DNA from: Kiritimatiellales bacterium
GTDB taxonomy: Bacteria; Verrucomicrobiota; Kiritimatiellia; Kiritimatiellales; Pontiellaceae
DNA length: 6,652 nucleotides
Assembly (NCBI GenBank): GCA_021734595.1
Contig: JAIPIO010000222.1
Location: 1-6,652 of the forward strand
Reading direction: 5' to 3'
Numbering within the stretch: the first letter of the stretch is position 1; each line of letters opens with the position of its first letter. The notes under the pieces were generated by a model, which was given only the letters and a program-made list of their open reading frames with translations, made no database searches and was not told the origin of the DNA. The translations under genes and the position numbers were made by a program. Shown one piece after another: positions 1 to 6,080 of this stretch.

Positions 1-1048
1 CCCCTTTGATGGTGTTGATGTCGTCGCTGGCATACTCCACCAGTCCGCGCGCGACGTGGCGGCCTTCCAAGGTCTGGATGTTAACCATGGCACCCACATG
101 GAAATCGCCTTCCACTCCGCGGATGCCAACGGGCAGCAGGCTTTTCCCTTTTTCCAGCAACGCTTCGCAGGCTCCGTCGTCCACCGTGAGGGTTCCTTCG
201 GGGCGGTTGAAGAATGCGATCCAGCTTTTGCGGCGGGACATGTTTCCAGCCTTTGGAAAAAGCAGCGTGCCTTCATCAAATCCTTGGAAAATCCGTGTCA
301 GCACCCCGGTTTTGCGGCCATTGGCGATCACCACCGGGATTCCGTTGTGGGCGGCAATCTGGGCGGACTGCAGCTTGGACGCCATTCCACCGGTTGACAG
401 GTTGTCCTGCTTGTCGGCGACGAGCGCGAGTACATCGTCGTCCACCTCTTCAATGGTGGAGACGCGGCGGGTCTTGCCGCTGCTGTCGGGTTCGCGCAGT
501 CCGTCGGTGGTGCTGAGCAGGACCAGCGCGTCGGCATCGATCAGGATTGCCACGAGGGCGGCCAGCACATCGTTGTCGCCGAACTTGATTTCATCGGTGG
601 ATACGGCGTCGTTTTCGTTGATGACCGGCACGATCCGGTTGTTGATCAGGTTGCGCAGCGTATTCCGCGCGTTGAGGTGCCGTTCCCGATCCTTGAGCGC
701 GTCATGGGTGAGCAACACCTGGCCGATATTGCAATTATGTTCACCAAAGAGTTTGTCATACAGGCTCATTAGGCGGGTCTGGCCGACGGCGGCTGCCATC
801 TGCAGATCCGGCATGGCCTTGGGGCGTTTTTTCATGCCGAGGGCATGCAGTCCTGCGCCGATGGCGCCGGACGAAACAAACGCCACCTCGCCGCCGCCGT
901 TCTGGAAGCCGGCCATCTCGTCGACCAGCATTTTTACGCGCCGGGAATCGGGCCGTCCGGTGCTTTGAACCAGCACCTTGCTGCCTGCCTTCACCACAAT
1001 GCGTTTGGCGTCTTTTAGTGCGTTTCTATGTTTTAAACTTTGAGTCAT
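1..1048 (-). CDS. proB: Glutamate 5-kinase, C-terminus cut off by window edge
   Basis: Catalyses ATP-dependent phosphorylation of L-glutamate to gamma-glutamyl phosphate, the first step of proline synthesis, in the cytoplasm. Reading the minus strand from ATG 1048 gives 349 uninterrupted codons to the window edge. The amino-acid kinase domain comes first: a glycine loop VVKAGSKVLV (18-27), SSGAIGAG (59-66), NENDAVSTDEIKFGDND (144-160) and STGGMASK (218-225). A C-terminal PUA domain follows from about residue 285 (TVDDGACEALLEKGKSLLP, then VGIRGVEGDF). The E. coli enzyme has 367 residues, so roughly 20-30 residues are probably missing. ATG 1048 is the only ATG in frame after an upstream TAA at 1066-1064; no strong Shine-Dalgarno is visible. 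A candidate promoter lies at 1079-1107. Whether proA follows cannot be seen. The family call is firm. Confidence 0.96.
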   Translation of the reverse strand, partial: MTQSLKHRNALKDAKRIVVKAGSKVLVQSTGRPDSRRVKMLVDEMAGFQNGGGEVAFVSSGAIGAGLHALGMKKRPKAMPDLQMAAAVGQTRLMSLYDKLFGEHNCNIGQVLLTHDALKDRERHLNARNTLRNLINNRIVPVINENDAVSTDEIKFGDNDVLAALVAILIDADALVLLSTTDGLREPDSSGKTRRVSTIEEVDDDVLALVADKQDNLSTGGMASKLQSAQIAAHNGIPVVIANGRKTGVLTRIFQGFDEGTLLFPKAGNMSRRKSWIAFFNRPEGTLTVDDGACEALLEKGKSLLPVGIRGVEGDFHVGAMVNIQTLEGRHVARGLVEYASDDINTIKG

Positions 1049-1078
1049 TGCTTTGAATATCCATTAAACAAGTGCCGT

Positions 1079-1107
1079 TGTTTACCACACCTCCGCTGTT
1101 TTGTCGA
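1079..1107 (-). promoter_or_regulatory. Candidate sigma-70-type promoter for proB
   Basis: On the minus strand a TCGACA hexamer (1107-1102, five of six matches to TTGACA) is followed after 17 bp by TAAACA (1084-1079, three of six matches to TATAAT). A TGG directly before the second hexamer would make it an extended -10. Transcription would start about 25 nt upstream of the proB ATG. It sits just downstream, in the direction of transcription, of the palindrome and probable terminator that closes the preceding unit, which is where an independent promoter would be expected. Sequence match only, with modest strength. Confidence 0.35.
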
Positions 1108-1117
1108 GCAGGCCGGA

Positions 1118-1155
1118 TTTCCAATGTCTGGGAAAAAAGTTCCAACCATTGGAAA
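1118..1155. repeat. 38-bp imperfect palindrome of two TTCC-N-GGAA units
   Basis: The outer arms are a perfect 9-bp inverted repeat, TTTCCAATG (1118-1126) and CATTGGAAA (1147-1155). Inside are shorter arms, TGGGAA and TTCCA, separated by an A-rich loop. It can equally be read as two adjacent small palindromes, TTCC-N8-GGAA (1119-1134) and TTCC-N7-GGAA (1140-1154). The same two-unit design occurs at 3860-3899, which suggests a repeat family and not a one-off hairpin. It begins one base past the stop codon of the minus-strand membrane protein gene. Confidence 0.7.
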
Positions 1156-1156
1156 A
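1133..1156 (-). terminator. Probable intrinsic terminator of the DUF2752/membrane protein unit
   Basis: Immediately after the TGA at 1159-1157, the minus strand has a hairpin TTCCAA-TGG-TTGGAA followed by C and six T residues (1138-1133). This is the form of a Rho-independent terminator, with a rather weak, AT-rich stem. It is half of the larger palindrome at 1118-1155, so termination may be a side role of that repeat. Its position between the membrane protein gene and the proB promoter candidate fits. Confidence 0.5.
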
Positions 1157-2098
1157 TCAGTGTGCCGGCTTCGATGCCTCCAACATGGTCGCTTCCGTTG
1201 CATCGACGCTGAACTCGTCGCCGAACTGCCGCATGAATTCCAGGCCCATGCAGCGGTAGAATACAAAGACCGGCAGGAGCAGCACCGTTCCGATGTACGG
1301 AATGGCTGCCACGAACAGCAGGCAGCAGCAGGTTATAATATAGGCCGTCATCACCGCCATACCGATGCCGATGCCCAGCAGGTAGCGAACCAAGCCGTAG
1401 AGGATGAATTTCCAAAAACCCGGTTTCAGGATGACGAAGAACCGGCTCCATGCCTCCCTGATTCCAATGTCGTACTTCAACATGATCGGTACCACGAAGT
1501 CATACACGAACGTGCCGATGTAGCCGAAGACCAGGCAGTAGGCAATCAGGGAAACTGCGCCGAACACAATTCCGACAATTCCCAGGGCGATATTGGATTT
1601 GTTGGCACACATGGGCCAGATCATAACGGCGCAGAGGCCGATGGCAACCAGCAGGACGAGAATGGCGATGAAGCCAACGGCCATGTTCCACAGGAACAGG
1701 GAGTTGCCCTGTTTCCGGTATTTTTTCCATGGTTCCACTATGGCGGCGCGGTTGTGGATGACATTGTCCAGAAAGATGAATTTCCCGCGGGCATGCACCC
1801 AGGCCAGTGCCACGCCGATCACAATGCCGACCAGCAGCACCGCACTGCCGACAGTCAGGATCAGCGTGCCGTATTCCGCCCAGAATTCCGCAAACGCGTC
1901 CTTGCCGCGACCGAGCCCTTCGCCGAGATTTCCCGTAGGACCGCTTCCTCCGCCTCCACCACCACCGGCGCCGGGGCCCGCAATCCAGGCGGCGAATCCC
2001 ATCACCATCCATTTTTCAAAGTCGAAAGGCCGGAACAGGATATCAACCATCCGTTCCCACGCAATGCCCACGGGTTTCCAAAATTTGATTTCCGTCAT
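1157..2098 (-). CDS. Uncharacterised multi-spanning membrane protein with glycine-rich stretch
   Basis: A 313-residue integral membrane protein of unknown function. The N-terminus is amphipathic (FWKPVGIAWERMVDILFRPFDFEKW), followed by a glycine-rich segment (residues 41-53, seven G in a row) and hydrophobic stretches at about 76-101, 134-161, 168-206, 231-259 and 261-283, giving five or six membrane passes. A polar loop at 102-133 (ARGKFIFLDNVIHNRAAIVEPWKKYRKQ) and a short acidic tail flank them. The start at ATG 2098 is supported by a strong ribosome-binding site, AAGGGG, about eight bases upstream. It lies 19 bp after the DUF2752 gene and is almost certainly co-transcribed with it. The layout recalls poorly characterised DUF7544-like membrane families, but I cannot assign it. 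The gene is real; its function is unknown. Confidence 0.88.
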   Translation of the reverse strand: MTEIKFWKPVGIAWERMVDILFRPFDFEKWMVMGFAAWIAGPGAGGGGGGGSGPTGNLGEGLGRGKDAFAEFWAEYGTLILTVGSAVLLVGIVIGVALAWVHARGKFIFLDNVIHNRAAIVEPWKKYRKQGNSLFLWNMAVGFIAILVLLVAIGLCAVMIWPMCANKSNIALGIVGIVFGAVSLIAYCLVFGYIGTFVYDFVVPIMLKYDIGIREAWSRFFVILKPGFWKFILYGLVRYLLGIGIGMAVMTAYIITCCCLLFVAAIPYIGTVLLLPVFVFYRCMGLEFMRQFGDEFSVDATEATMLEASKPAH

Positions 2099-2117
2099 CG
2101 TGTTTCCCCCTTTTAAA

Positions 2118-2525
2118 TCAACCCTTCAGAATTAAATACACCCAGTTGCCGATAAAAAGCACCGCCACCAATGCGGCGGCAAGCCGTTGTTCGGTCCGGC
2201 TCTCGAAATGAACGCGCAGTACGCGCCATTTGAATATGGATGCCAGCATGGAATAGGCGGCGAGTCCGCCCAGCAGGAAGGAGGCGCTGAAGACCAGCGG
2301 CTGCATTTTCCATGCGGCACCGATTTCCCCGTGCAGGATCATTCGCAGGCAGCGGGTGGCGCCGCAGGTGGGGCAGGGTAGACCCGTCCACTGGTGGAAG
2401 CGGCAATGGAACGCCCACTGCGCCGGAACCAAAATCTGGAAAAGCACCACCAGTCCGAGTAGCAGGACCGCCGCGAGGCCGGCATTGTTTTTAAGAGGTT
2501 GACTAGATGTCCTAAAAATCTTCAT
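2118..2525 (-). CDS. DUF2752 family small membrane protein
   Basis: A 135-residue protein with the hallmark of the DUF2752 family, TGLPCPTCGATR (residues 47-58), including the paired cysteines C51 and C54. Three hydrophobic helices are visible at about 15-33, 74-97 and 113-133. The CPTCGATR loop follows the first helix. The family's function is unknown; a metal or redox role for the CxxC pair is only a guess. The start at ATG 2525 leaves a basic N-terminal tail (MKIFRTSSQPLKNN); no strong ribosome-binding site precedes it. It is the first gene of a two-gene minus-strand unit with the larger membrane protein 19 bp downstream, so the two products may work together. It is divergent from rsmD across 65 bp. 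Confidence 0.9.
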   Translation of the reverse strand: MKIFRTSSQPLKNNAGLAAVLLLGLVVLFQILVPAQWAFHCRFHQWTGLPCPTCGATRCLRMILHGEIGAAWKMQPLVFSASFLLGGLAAYSMLASIFKWRVLRVHFESRTEQRLAAALVAVLFIGNWVYLILKG

Positions 2526-2590
2526 ATCGGTGATGAAGCCTAGAACTTCCTTTTGGTTGCGCCAAGATTCAATTCCGCTAAAGTTCAGGC
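2526..2590. other. Divergent intergenic region between DUF2752 gene and rsmD
   Basis: These 65 bp must carry promoters in both directions. Weak candidates only: on the plus strand TTGCGC, 16 bp, TAAAGT (2579-2584), which would start transcription almost at the rsmD ATG; on the minus strand TTGGCG, 17 bp, TAGGCT. The two candidates overlap over the TTGGTTGCGCCAA stretch (2554-2566). A short inverted repeat, GAAG-N7-CTTC, lies at 2535-2549. None is strong enough to annotate as a separate site. Confidence 0.3.
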
Positions 2591-3157
2591 ATGAAGATTA
2601 CAAGCGGTATTTTGCGCAACCGGCGGTTCAACGTGCCGAAGCAGGAGGTGCGCCCGACCAAGGGTCTGGTGCGGGAAGCCGTATTTTCATCGCTGGGCGG
2701 CAGCTGCGAGGGACTGCGGGTGCTGGACCTGTTCGCCGGCTCGGGCGGGTTGGGACTGGAGGCGTGGAGCCGCGGTGCGGAGTCGGTGACTTTCGTTGAG
2801 CAAAGTTTCAATGTTTGGAAAAACCTGCAGGAAAATGTCCAGTCATTGGATAGCGATGGGCTGGGTAGCGCGAAGTGCATCAAGGCCGATGCATTTAAAT
2901 ATTTGGCCAGAGAAGCGGGGGAACGGTTTAATCTCATCTTTGCCGATCCGCCCTACGACCTGCCCGACGCATTGGAAAAGACCTTGAACAGCATACGCGA
3001 ACACTCTACCTTGTCGGCGGATGGAATTGTGGTATATGAATTGCGCTCGTCGGATCCATTTGAGCTTTCCAAGGGATGGAACCCCATAAAGGAAAAGGTG
3101 TATGGCGACACGCGCATTCTGATGCTGGGACTGAATGAAGGGGATGACTATGAATAA
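2591..3157 (+). CDS. rsmD: 16S rRNA (guanine(966)-N(2))-methyltransferase RsmD
   Basis: A SAM-dependent methyltransferase that modifies G966 (E. coli numbering) of 16S rRNA during assembly of the 30S subunit. The 188 residues match the family's usual size. Visible motifs in order: ITSGILRNRRF (3-13), RPTKGLVREAVF (21-32), the SAM-binding loop VLDLFAGSGGLGLEA (44-58), an acidic residue after the second strand (VTFVEQS, E70), and the catalytic DPPY (119-122). The C-terminal strand YGDTRILML (171-179) closes the fold. The ATG at 2591 is chosen because the protein begins at the family's normal N-terminus; no clear ribosome-binding site precedes it, so translation could be weak or leaderless. It overlaps coaD by 8 nt, and rsmD-coaD adjacency is common in bacteria. 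Residues 72-87 are encoded by a sequence resembling the palindromic repeat found in nearby gaps. Confidence 0.96.
   Translation: MKITSGILRNRRFNVPKQEVRPTKGLVREAVFSSLGGSCEGLRVLDLFAGSGGLGLEAWSRGAESVTFVEQSFNVWKNLQENVQSLDSDGLGSAKCIKADAFKYLAREAGERFNLIFADPPYDLPDALEKTLNSIREHSTLSADGIVVYELRSSDPFELSKGWNPIKEKVYGDTRILMLGLNEGDDYE
2806..2851. repeat. Degenerate copy of the palindromic repeat inside rsmD
   Basis: The arms TTTCAATG (2806-2813) and CATTGGAT (2844-2851) pair over seven positions including one G-T. An inner TGGA/TCCA pair (2816-2819 and 2838-2841) lies inside with a longer loop. The 15-mer GTTTCAATGTTTGGA (2805-2819) recurs exactly at 3903-3917. It is in frame within a normal-length region of RsmD, so it may be coincidence or an old insertion absorbed by the gene. 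Confidence 0.35.
3138..3143 (+). promoter_or_regulatory. Ribosome-binding site that fixes the coaD start
   Basis: AAGGGG lies six bases before ATG 3150. Two other in-frame ATGs, at 3135 and 3144, lie before or directly against this site and would have no usable spacing. The site is inside the last codons of rsmD, as expected for translationally coupled genes. Confidence 0.7.
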
Positions 3158-3644
3158 GGCAGCTGTCTGCGCGGGCACGTTCGACCCGATTACGCTGGGG
3201 CACCTGGATGTGATCGAACGTGCCTTGCGCATTTTCCCGCGCATAGTAGTTGGCGTGGCCACCAACCCTGGTAAAAACCCGCTGTTCAGCCTTGAAGAGC
3301 GCATCGGACTCGTGCGCGCCTCCACCGCGCATATCAAGGGCATCGAGGTCGACAGTTTTGACGGCCTGCTGGTCGATTTCGCCATCTCGAAAAACATTCA
3401 GGTGATTGTGCGCGGTCTGCGCGCCTTTTCCGACTTTGAATATGAATTCCAGATGGCGCTGACCAACCGCAAGCTCAAGCCGCAGATAGAGACCGTTTTC
3501 CTGATGCCGAAGCAGGACTACAGCTATGTCAGCTCCAGCAACGTGCGCGAAGTGGCCGAGCTTGGCGGAGACACCTCGATTTTTGTGCCGCAGTCGGTTC
3601 AACAGGCGCTGGATGCGAAGTTGACGCGCCGCCAGACGCAGTAG
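3150..3644 (+). CDS. coaD: Phosphopantetheine adenylyltransferase
   Basis: Transfers an adenylyl group from ATP to 4'-phosphopantetheine, giving dephospho-CoA, the penultimate step of coenzyme A synthesis; cytoplasmic, usually hexameric. From ATG 3150 the protein has 164 residues, the normal family length. The nucleotidyltransferase signature GTFDPITLGH (9-18) holds the catalytic H18. NPGKNPLFSLEER (39-51) carries K42, RGLRAFSDFEYEFQMA (88-103) carries R91, and the C-terminal ATP-binding motif SSSNVREVAELGGD (128-141) is intact. The start was chosen by the AAGGGG site at 3138-3143 and by the protein beginning MNKAAVCAGTFDP, as is typical. It overlaps the rsmD stop by 8 nt and is probably translated from the same mRNA. 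Confidence 0.97.
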   Translation: MNKAAVCAGTFDPITLGHLDVIERALRIFPRIVVGVATNPGKNPLFSLEERIGLVRASTAHIKGIEVDSFDGLLVDFAISKNIQVIVRGLRAFSDFEYEFQMALTNRKLKPQIETVFLMPKQDYSYVSSSNVREVAELGGDTSIFVPQSVQQALDAKLTRRQTQ

Positions 3645-3678
3645 TATTGACGCTGCGCAATTTCCCGTTAAATCCCGG

Positions 3679-3707
3679 TTGATTTCCGCCGGCAAAGTGT
3701 GTAGGTT
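3679..3707 (+). promoter_or_regulatory. Candidate promoter for tRNA-Ser
   Basis: TTGATT (3679-3684, four of six matches to TTGACA) and TAGGTT (3702-3707, three of six matches to TATAAT) are separated by 17 bp. Transcription would start about 15-20 nt before the mature tRNA 5' end at 3731. It lies in the 86-bp gap after coaD, where I see no convincing intrinsic terminator, so read-through from rsmD-coaD is also possible. Confidence 0.35.
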
Positions 3708-3730
3708 CTGCCTCCTTCACTTGCATTTCA

Positions 3731-3822
<92 letters not shown>

Positions 3823-3859
3823 GCTTCCATTTTAGTTTTTTGATTGATGGACCTCGGCT

Positions 3860-3899
3860 TTTTCCAATGCCAGGAAGAGATCTTCCAGGCACTGGAAAA
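3860..3899. repeat. 40-bp near-perfect palindrome of two TTCC-N7-GGAA units
   Basis: The segment folds about a centre at 3879/3880. Of 20 base-pair positions 17 match: TTTTCCA pairs with TGGAAAA, TGCC with GGCA, and GGAAGA with TCTTCC, with mismatches only at 3867/3892, 3872/3887 and the central pair. It can also be read as two tandem small palindromes, TTCC-N7-GGAA at 3862-3876 and at 3883-3897. No T-tract follows on the plus strand, so it does not look like a terminator for the tRNA. It lies 31 nt before the protease ribosome-binding site, where it could form a hairpin in the leader or act as a DNA-binding site. It matches the design of the element at 1118-1155. Confidence 0.8.
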
Positions 3900-3902
3900 G
3901 TG

Positions 3903-3917
3903 GTTTCAATGTTTGGA
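3903..3917 (+). repeat. 15-bp repeat unit identical to part of rsmD
   Basis: GTTTCAATGTTTGGA occurs here, 3 bp after the large palindrome, and again at 2805-2819 inside rsmD. It resembles a single degenerate TTTCCAA-NNN-TTGGAA unit. In a 6.6-kb window a chance exact 15-bp match is unlikely, though not impossible. Confidence 0.55.
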
Positions 3918-3930
3918 TCGGAAGCGAGAA

Positions 3931-3934
3931 AGGA
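3931..3934 (+). promoter_or_regulatory. Ribosome-binding site supporting a GTG start for the protease
   Basis: AGGA, within AAAGGAAA, stands five bases before GTG 3940. A start here gives a well-formed signal peptide. An upstream ATG at 3844 has no such site and would translate the palindromic repeat. Confidence 0.6.
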
Positions 3935-3939
3935 AATTT

Positions 3940-6075
3940 GTGGGGCATATTGTAGGCAGGAAATGGATTGGCATGTTGCTTTGCGGCGGCTGTGTCGGCG
4001 CGGTTTTTGCCTCGCCGCCGAGGTATGTGGACGGTGAGGTCCTGATTCAGCTAAAGGCCGGGAAGTCGCGGCAGGCGACGGCAACCGAGAGGACGCAGGC
4101 CCGGCGTACTTTTTCGCGGTTATCCCAGAGCGCAGGACGCACGATCCAGCTCGTGAAGGATAGATCCCGCACCACTGAAGAGCTCATTGCGCTGCTGAGG
4201 TCGAATCCCGATGTGGAAGCGGTTTCCCCAAACTACCTCAAGCGCGTTAGCGCGCTTCCGCGGATTCCCGATGATTTGCAGTTTGGTAAGCAGTGGGGAC
4301 TGTACAATACCGGGCAAGCCGTTGCGGGGACCACCGGAACGGCAGATGCGGACATTGATTTCCCCGAGGCGCGCCGGCTTATGATGGATTCGCCGCCGGA
4401 GGTGGTGGTTGCCGTGATTGATACCGGCGTGGATTATACCCACCCGGACCTGAAGGGCGCCATGTGGGTCAACACGGGGGAAATAGCGGGCAACGGGGTT
4501 GATGATGATGGGAACGGTTTTGTTGACGATATTTACGGTTATGATTTTGCAGGGGATATCTATACCGATCCGGCAACCGATGAAGACGTCAATGATGGAG
4601 CAGACGGTGATCCGATGGATGTTGATCTCGAACCGGGGCACGGGACGCACGTCGCGGGGGATGCGGCGGCTACTCACGATAATGCCCTGGGAATCTCCGG
4701 AACGGGTAGGCTGAAGATCATGGCGCTGAAAGCCAGTGATGACGGAGTGAACCTGGCGGACAGTGACACGATTGCGGCCATGGAATATGTGCTGGAAATG
4801 AAGGCGCGCGGCGTAAACATTGTGGCGGTAAACGCGTCGTATGGCGGCACCGGCTATAACGCGCTTGAAGCGCTGGCTATTCAACAACTGAGGAATGCGG
4901 GTATAGTGCTGTGTGCCGCCGCAGGAAACGAGACCGTCGATAACGATTCCATACCGCAATATCCGGGCTCGCATAATCTGGATAACATTGTTTCGGTGGC
5001 GGCAACGGACCCATCGGATCAGTTGGCCTCCTTTTCCAATTATGGTCTGACCTCGGTGGACCTGGGGGTGCCGGGAGTCAACATCCTCTCCTGTCTTCCC
5101 GCGCATATCGGTGCCGAGGCTCTGGTGACATCCGGCAGCCAGACCTTCGGAGCCAGCGGGTTTAGCTTTTCGGGACTCACGGTCTCCGGCGGCGTATCGG
5201 CGGTCTTCTACGATTGCGGGCTCGGCTATCCGGCGGATTTTCCGTCGGCGGTGGCGGGAAACATTGCGCTGATCGAGCGCGGCGAACTCTATTTTACCGA
5301 AAAGGTCGCCAACGCCATGAACGCAGGAGCCCTTGCCGCTGTGGTGTATAACCGGGACGGCGAAGCGGGCGAGGTCCAGGGCACCCTGATGCGTCCGCAC
5401 GGGTGGATCCCAACCGTTGGGATCGATCGGGCCGACGGGTTGTTACTGAAGGCTCTCAGTGGACAGAGCATGACCGTAATCAACCGGTACTCCGAAGTGA
5501 ATGGTTACGTCTTTCTGAGCGGTACTTCTATGGCCACACCGATTGTCGCGGGTTGCATCGGCACGCTGGCGCAGCATTTTCCCGACGATACCCCTGCCAG
5601 TCGGATCGGCCGTTTGCTTGCCAATGTGGATGCAGTGCCTGCGCTGACCGCGGTCTGTGCCAGCGGTGGGCGGTTGAATCTGGCGAAGAGCCTTGACAGC
5701 GATTCCGACGAGCTCCCCGACTGGTGGGAGCTTCGGTATGCCCCGAATTTAAACACGATGAATGGCGGTAGCAACCTGGATGGAGACCGGGTAACGGATC
5801 TCGGGGAATACCGCACCCAAACCCTTCCGAATCAATCCTCTAGCCAATGGGCTGTTCGCCTAGATAGCCAACCGGCATCGGAAAACAGCTTGCAGCTCCG
5901 CTGGTCGAGCCATGCCGGATGCAGCTACCGGGTGCTCGCATCCGACAACCTGTTATCCAACGGGTTCTCTACGGTTACGGGTTTGCTTCCCGCTACTCCG
6001 CCGATCAACGAGTGGAGCGTAAGCCCCGCGAACGCCCCAACGCACTTTTTTAAAATAGAACTGATTTGGGAATAG
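3940..6075 (+). CDS. Secreted subtilisin-family (S8) serine protease with PA-domain insert
   Basis: From GTG 3940 the product has 711 residues; positions below use that start. A signal peptide (1-24, basic GRK, then a hydrophobic run, cleavage after VFA) directs export. A propeptide-like region follows (about 30-99, RYVDGEVLIQLKAGK to EAVSPNYLK), then QWGLYNTGQ (118-126), typical of S8 proteases. The catalytic triad is intact: D161 in AVIDTGVDYTHPDL, H234 in GHGTHVAG and S530 in GTSMATP; oxyanion N330 is in CAAAGN. An Asp/Gly-rich loop at 184-203 resembles a calcium site. Between N330 and S530 sits a PA domain (about 393-513; GNIALIERG, FTEKVANAMNAGALAAVVYN), which may shape substrate access. 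An acidic Asp-rich segment (586-623) and a beta-rich tail end the protein. Substrate is unknown; extracellular or cell-surface protein degradation is likely. An alternative start at ATG 3973 would lose the basic part of the signal peptide. Confidence 0.93.
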   Translation: MGHIVGRKWIGMLLCGGCVGAVFASPPRYVDGEVLIQLKAGKSRQATATERTQARRTFSRLSQSAGRTIQLVKDRSRTTEELIALLRSNPDVEAVSPNYLKRVSALPRIPDDLQFGKQWGLYNTGQAVAGTTGTADADIDFPEARRLMMDSPPEVVVAVIDTGVDYTHPDLKGAMWVNTGEIAGNGVDDDGNGFVDDIYGYDFAGDIYTDPATDEDVNDGADGDPMDVDLEPGHGTHVAGDAAATHDNALGISGTGRLKIMALKASDDGVNLADSDTIAAMEYVLEMKARGVNIVAVNASYGGTGYNALEALAIQQLRNAGIVLCAAAGNETVDNDSIPQYPGSHNLDNIVSVAATDPSDQLASFSNYGLTSVDLGVPGVNILSCLPAHIGAEALVTSGSQTFGASGFSFSGLTVSGGVSAVFYDCGLGYPADFPSAVAGNIALIERGELYFTEKVANAMNAGALAAVVYNRDGEAGEVQGTLMRPHGWIPTVGIDRADGLLLKALSGQSMTVINRYSEVNGYVFLSGTSMATPIVAGCIGTLAQHFPDDTPASRIGRLLANVDAVPALTAVCASGGRLNLAKSLDSDSDELPDWWELRYAPNLNTMNGGSNLDGDRVTDLGEYRTQTLPNQSSSQWAVRLDSQPASENSLQLRWSSHAGCSYRVLASDNLLSNGFSTVTGLLPATPPINEWSVSPANAPTHFFKIELIWE

Positions 6076-6080
6076 CAACG

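Noticed and set aside
243..290. TTTCCAGCCTTTGGAAA and a nearby TTGGAAAAT half unit inside proB as a repeat insertion
   Set aside because: They encode residues that fit the normal ProB alignment (GTLLFPKAGN and TRIFQGF), with no extra length, so an insertion is not supported; noted only as part of the motif count.
6..968. A 320-codon open frame on the plus strand
   Set aside because: It is antisense to proB, which reads through the whole stretch on the minus strand with all kinase and PUA motifs. The plus-strand translation is Ser/Arg/Pro-rich with no recognisable domain.
1040..2116. A 358-codon open frame on the plus strand
   Set aside because: It is antisense to the membrane protein gene. 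Its translation is rich in His, Gln, Asp and Glu, as expected from the complement of hydrophobic codons, and the minus-strand gene has a strong ribosome-binding site and coherent membrane helices.
3135..3149. Earlier ATG starts for coaD at 3135 and 3144
   Set aside because: The AAGGGG ribosome-binding site falls after the first and directly against the second. Only ATG 3150 is properly spaced and matches the family's usual N-terminus.
2843..3695. Two minus-strand open frames across rsmD and coaD
   Set aside because: Both are antisense to genes with full sets of catalytic motifs.
3645..3730. A terminator for rsmD-coaD
   Set aside because: Only short pairings such as CCGG/CCGG are present, with no following T-tract.
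4120..5400. A 426-codon open frame on the minus strand
   Set aside because: It is antisense to the S8 protease, whose catalytic motifs fill the plus strand. The Arg/His/Ile-rich translation shows no domain.
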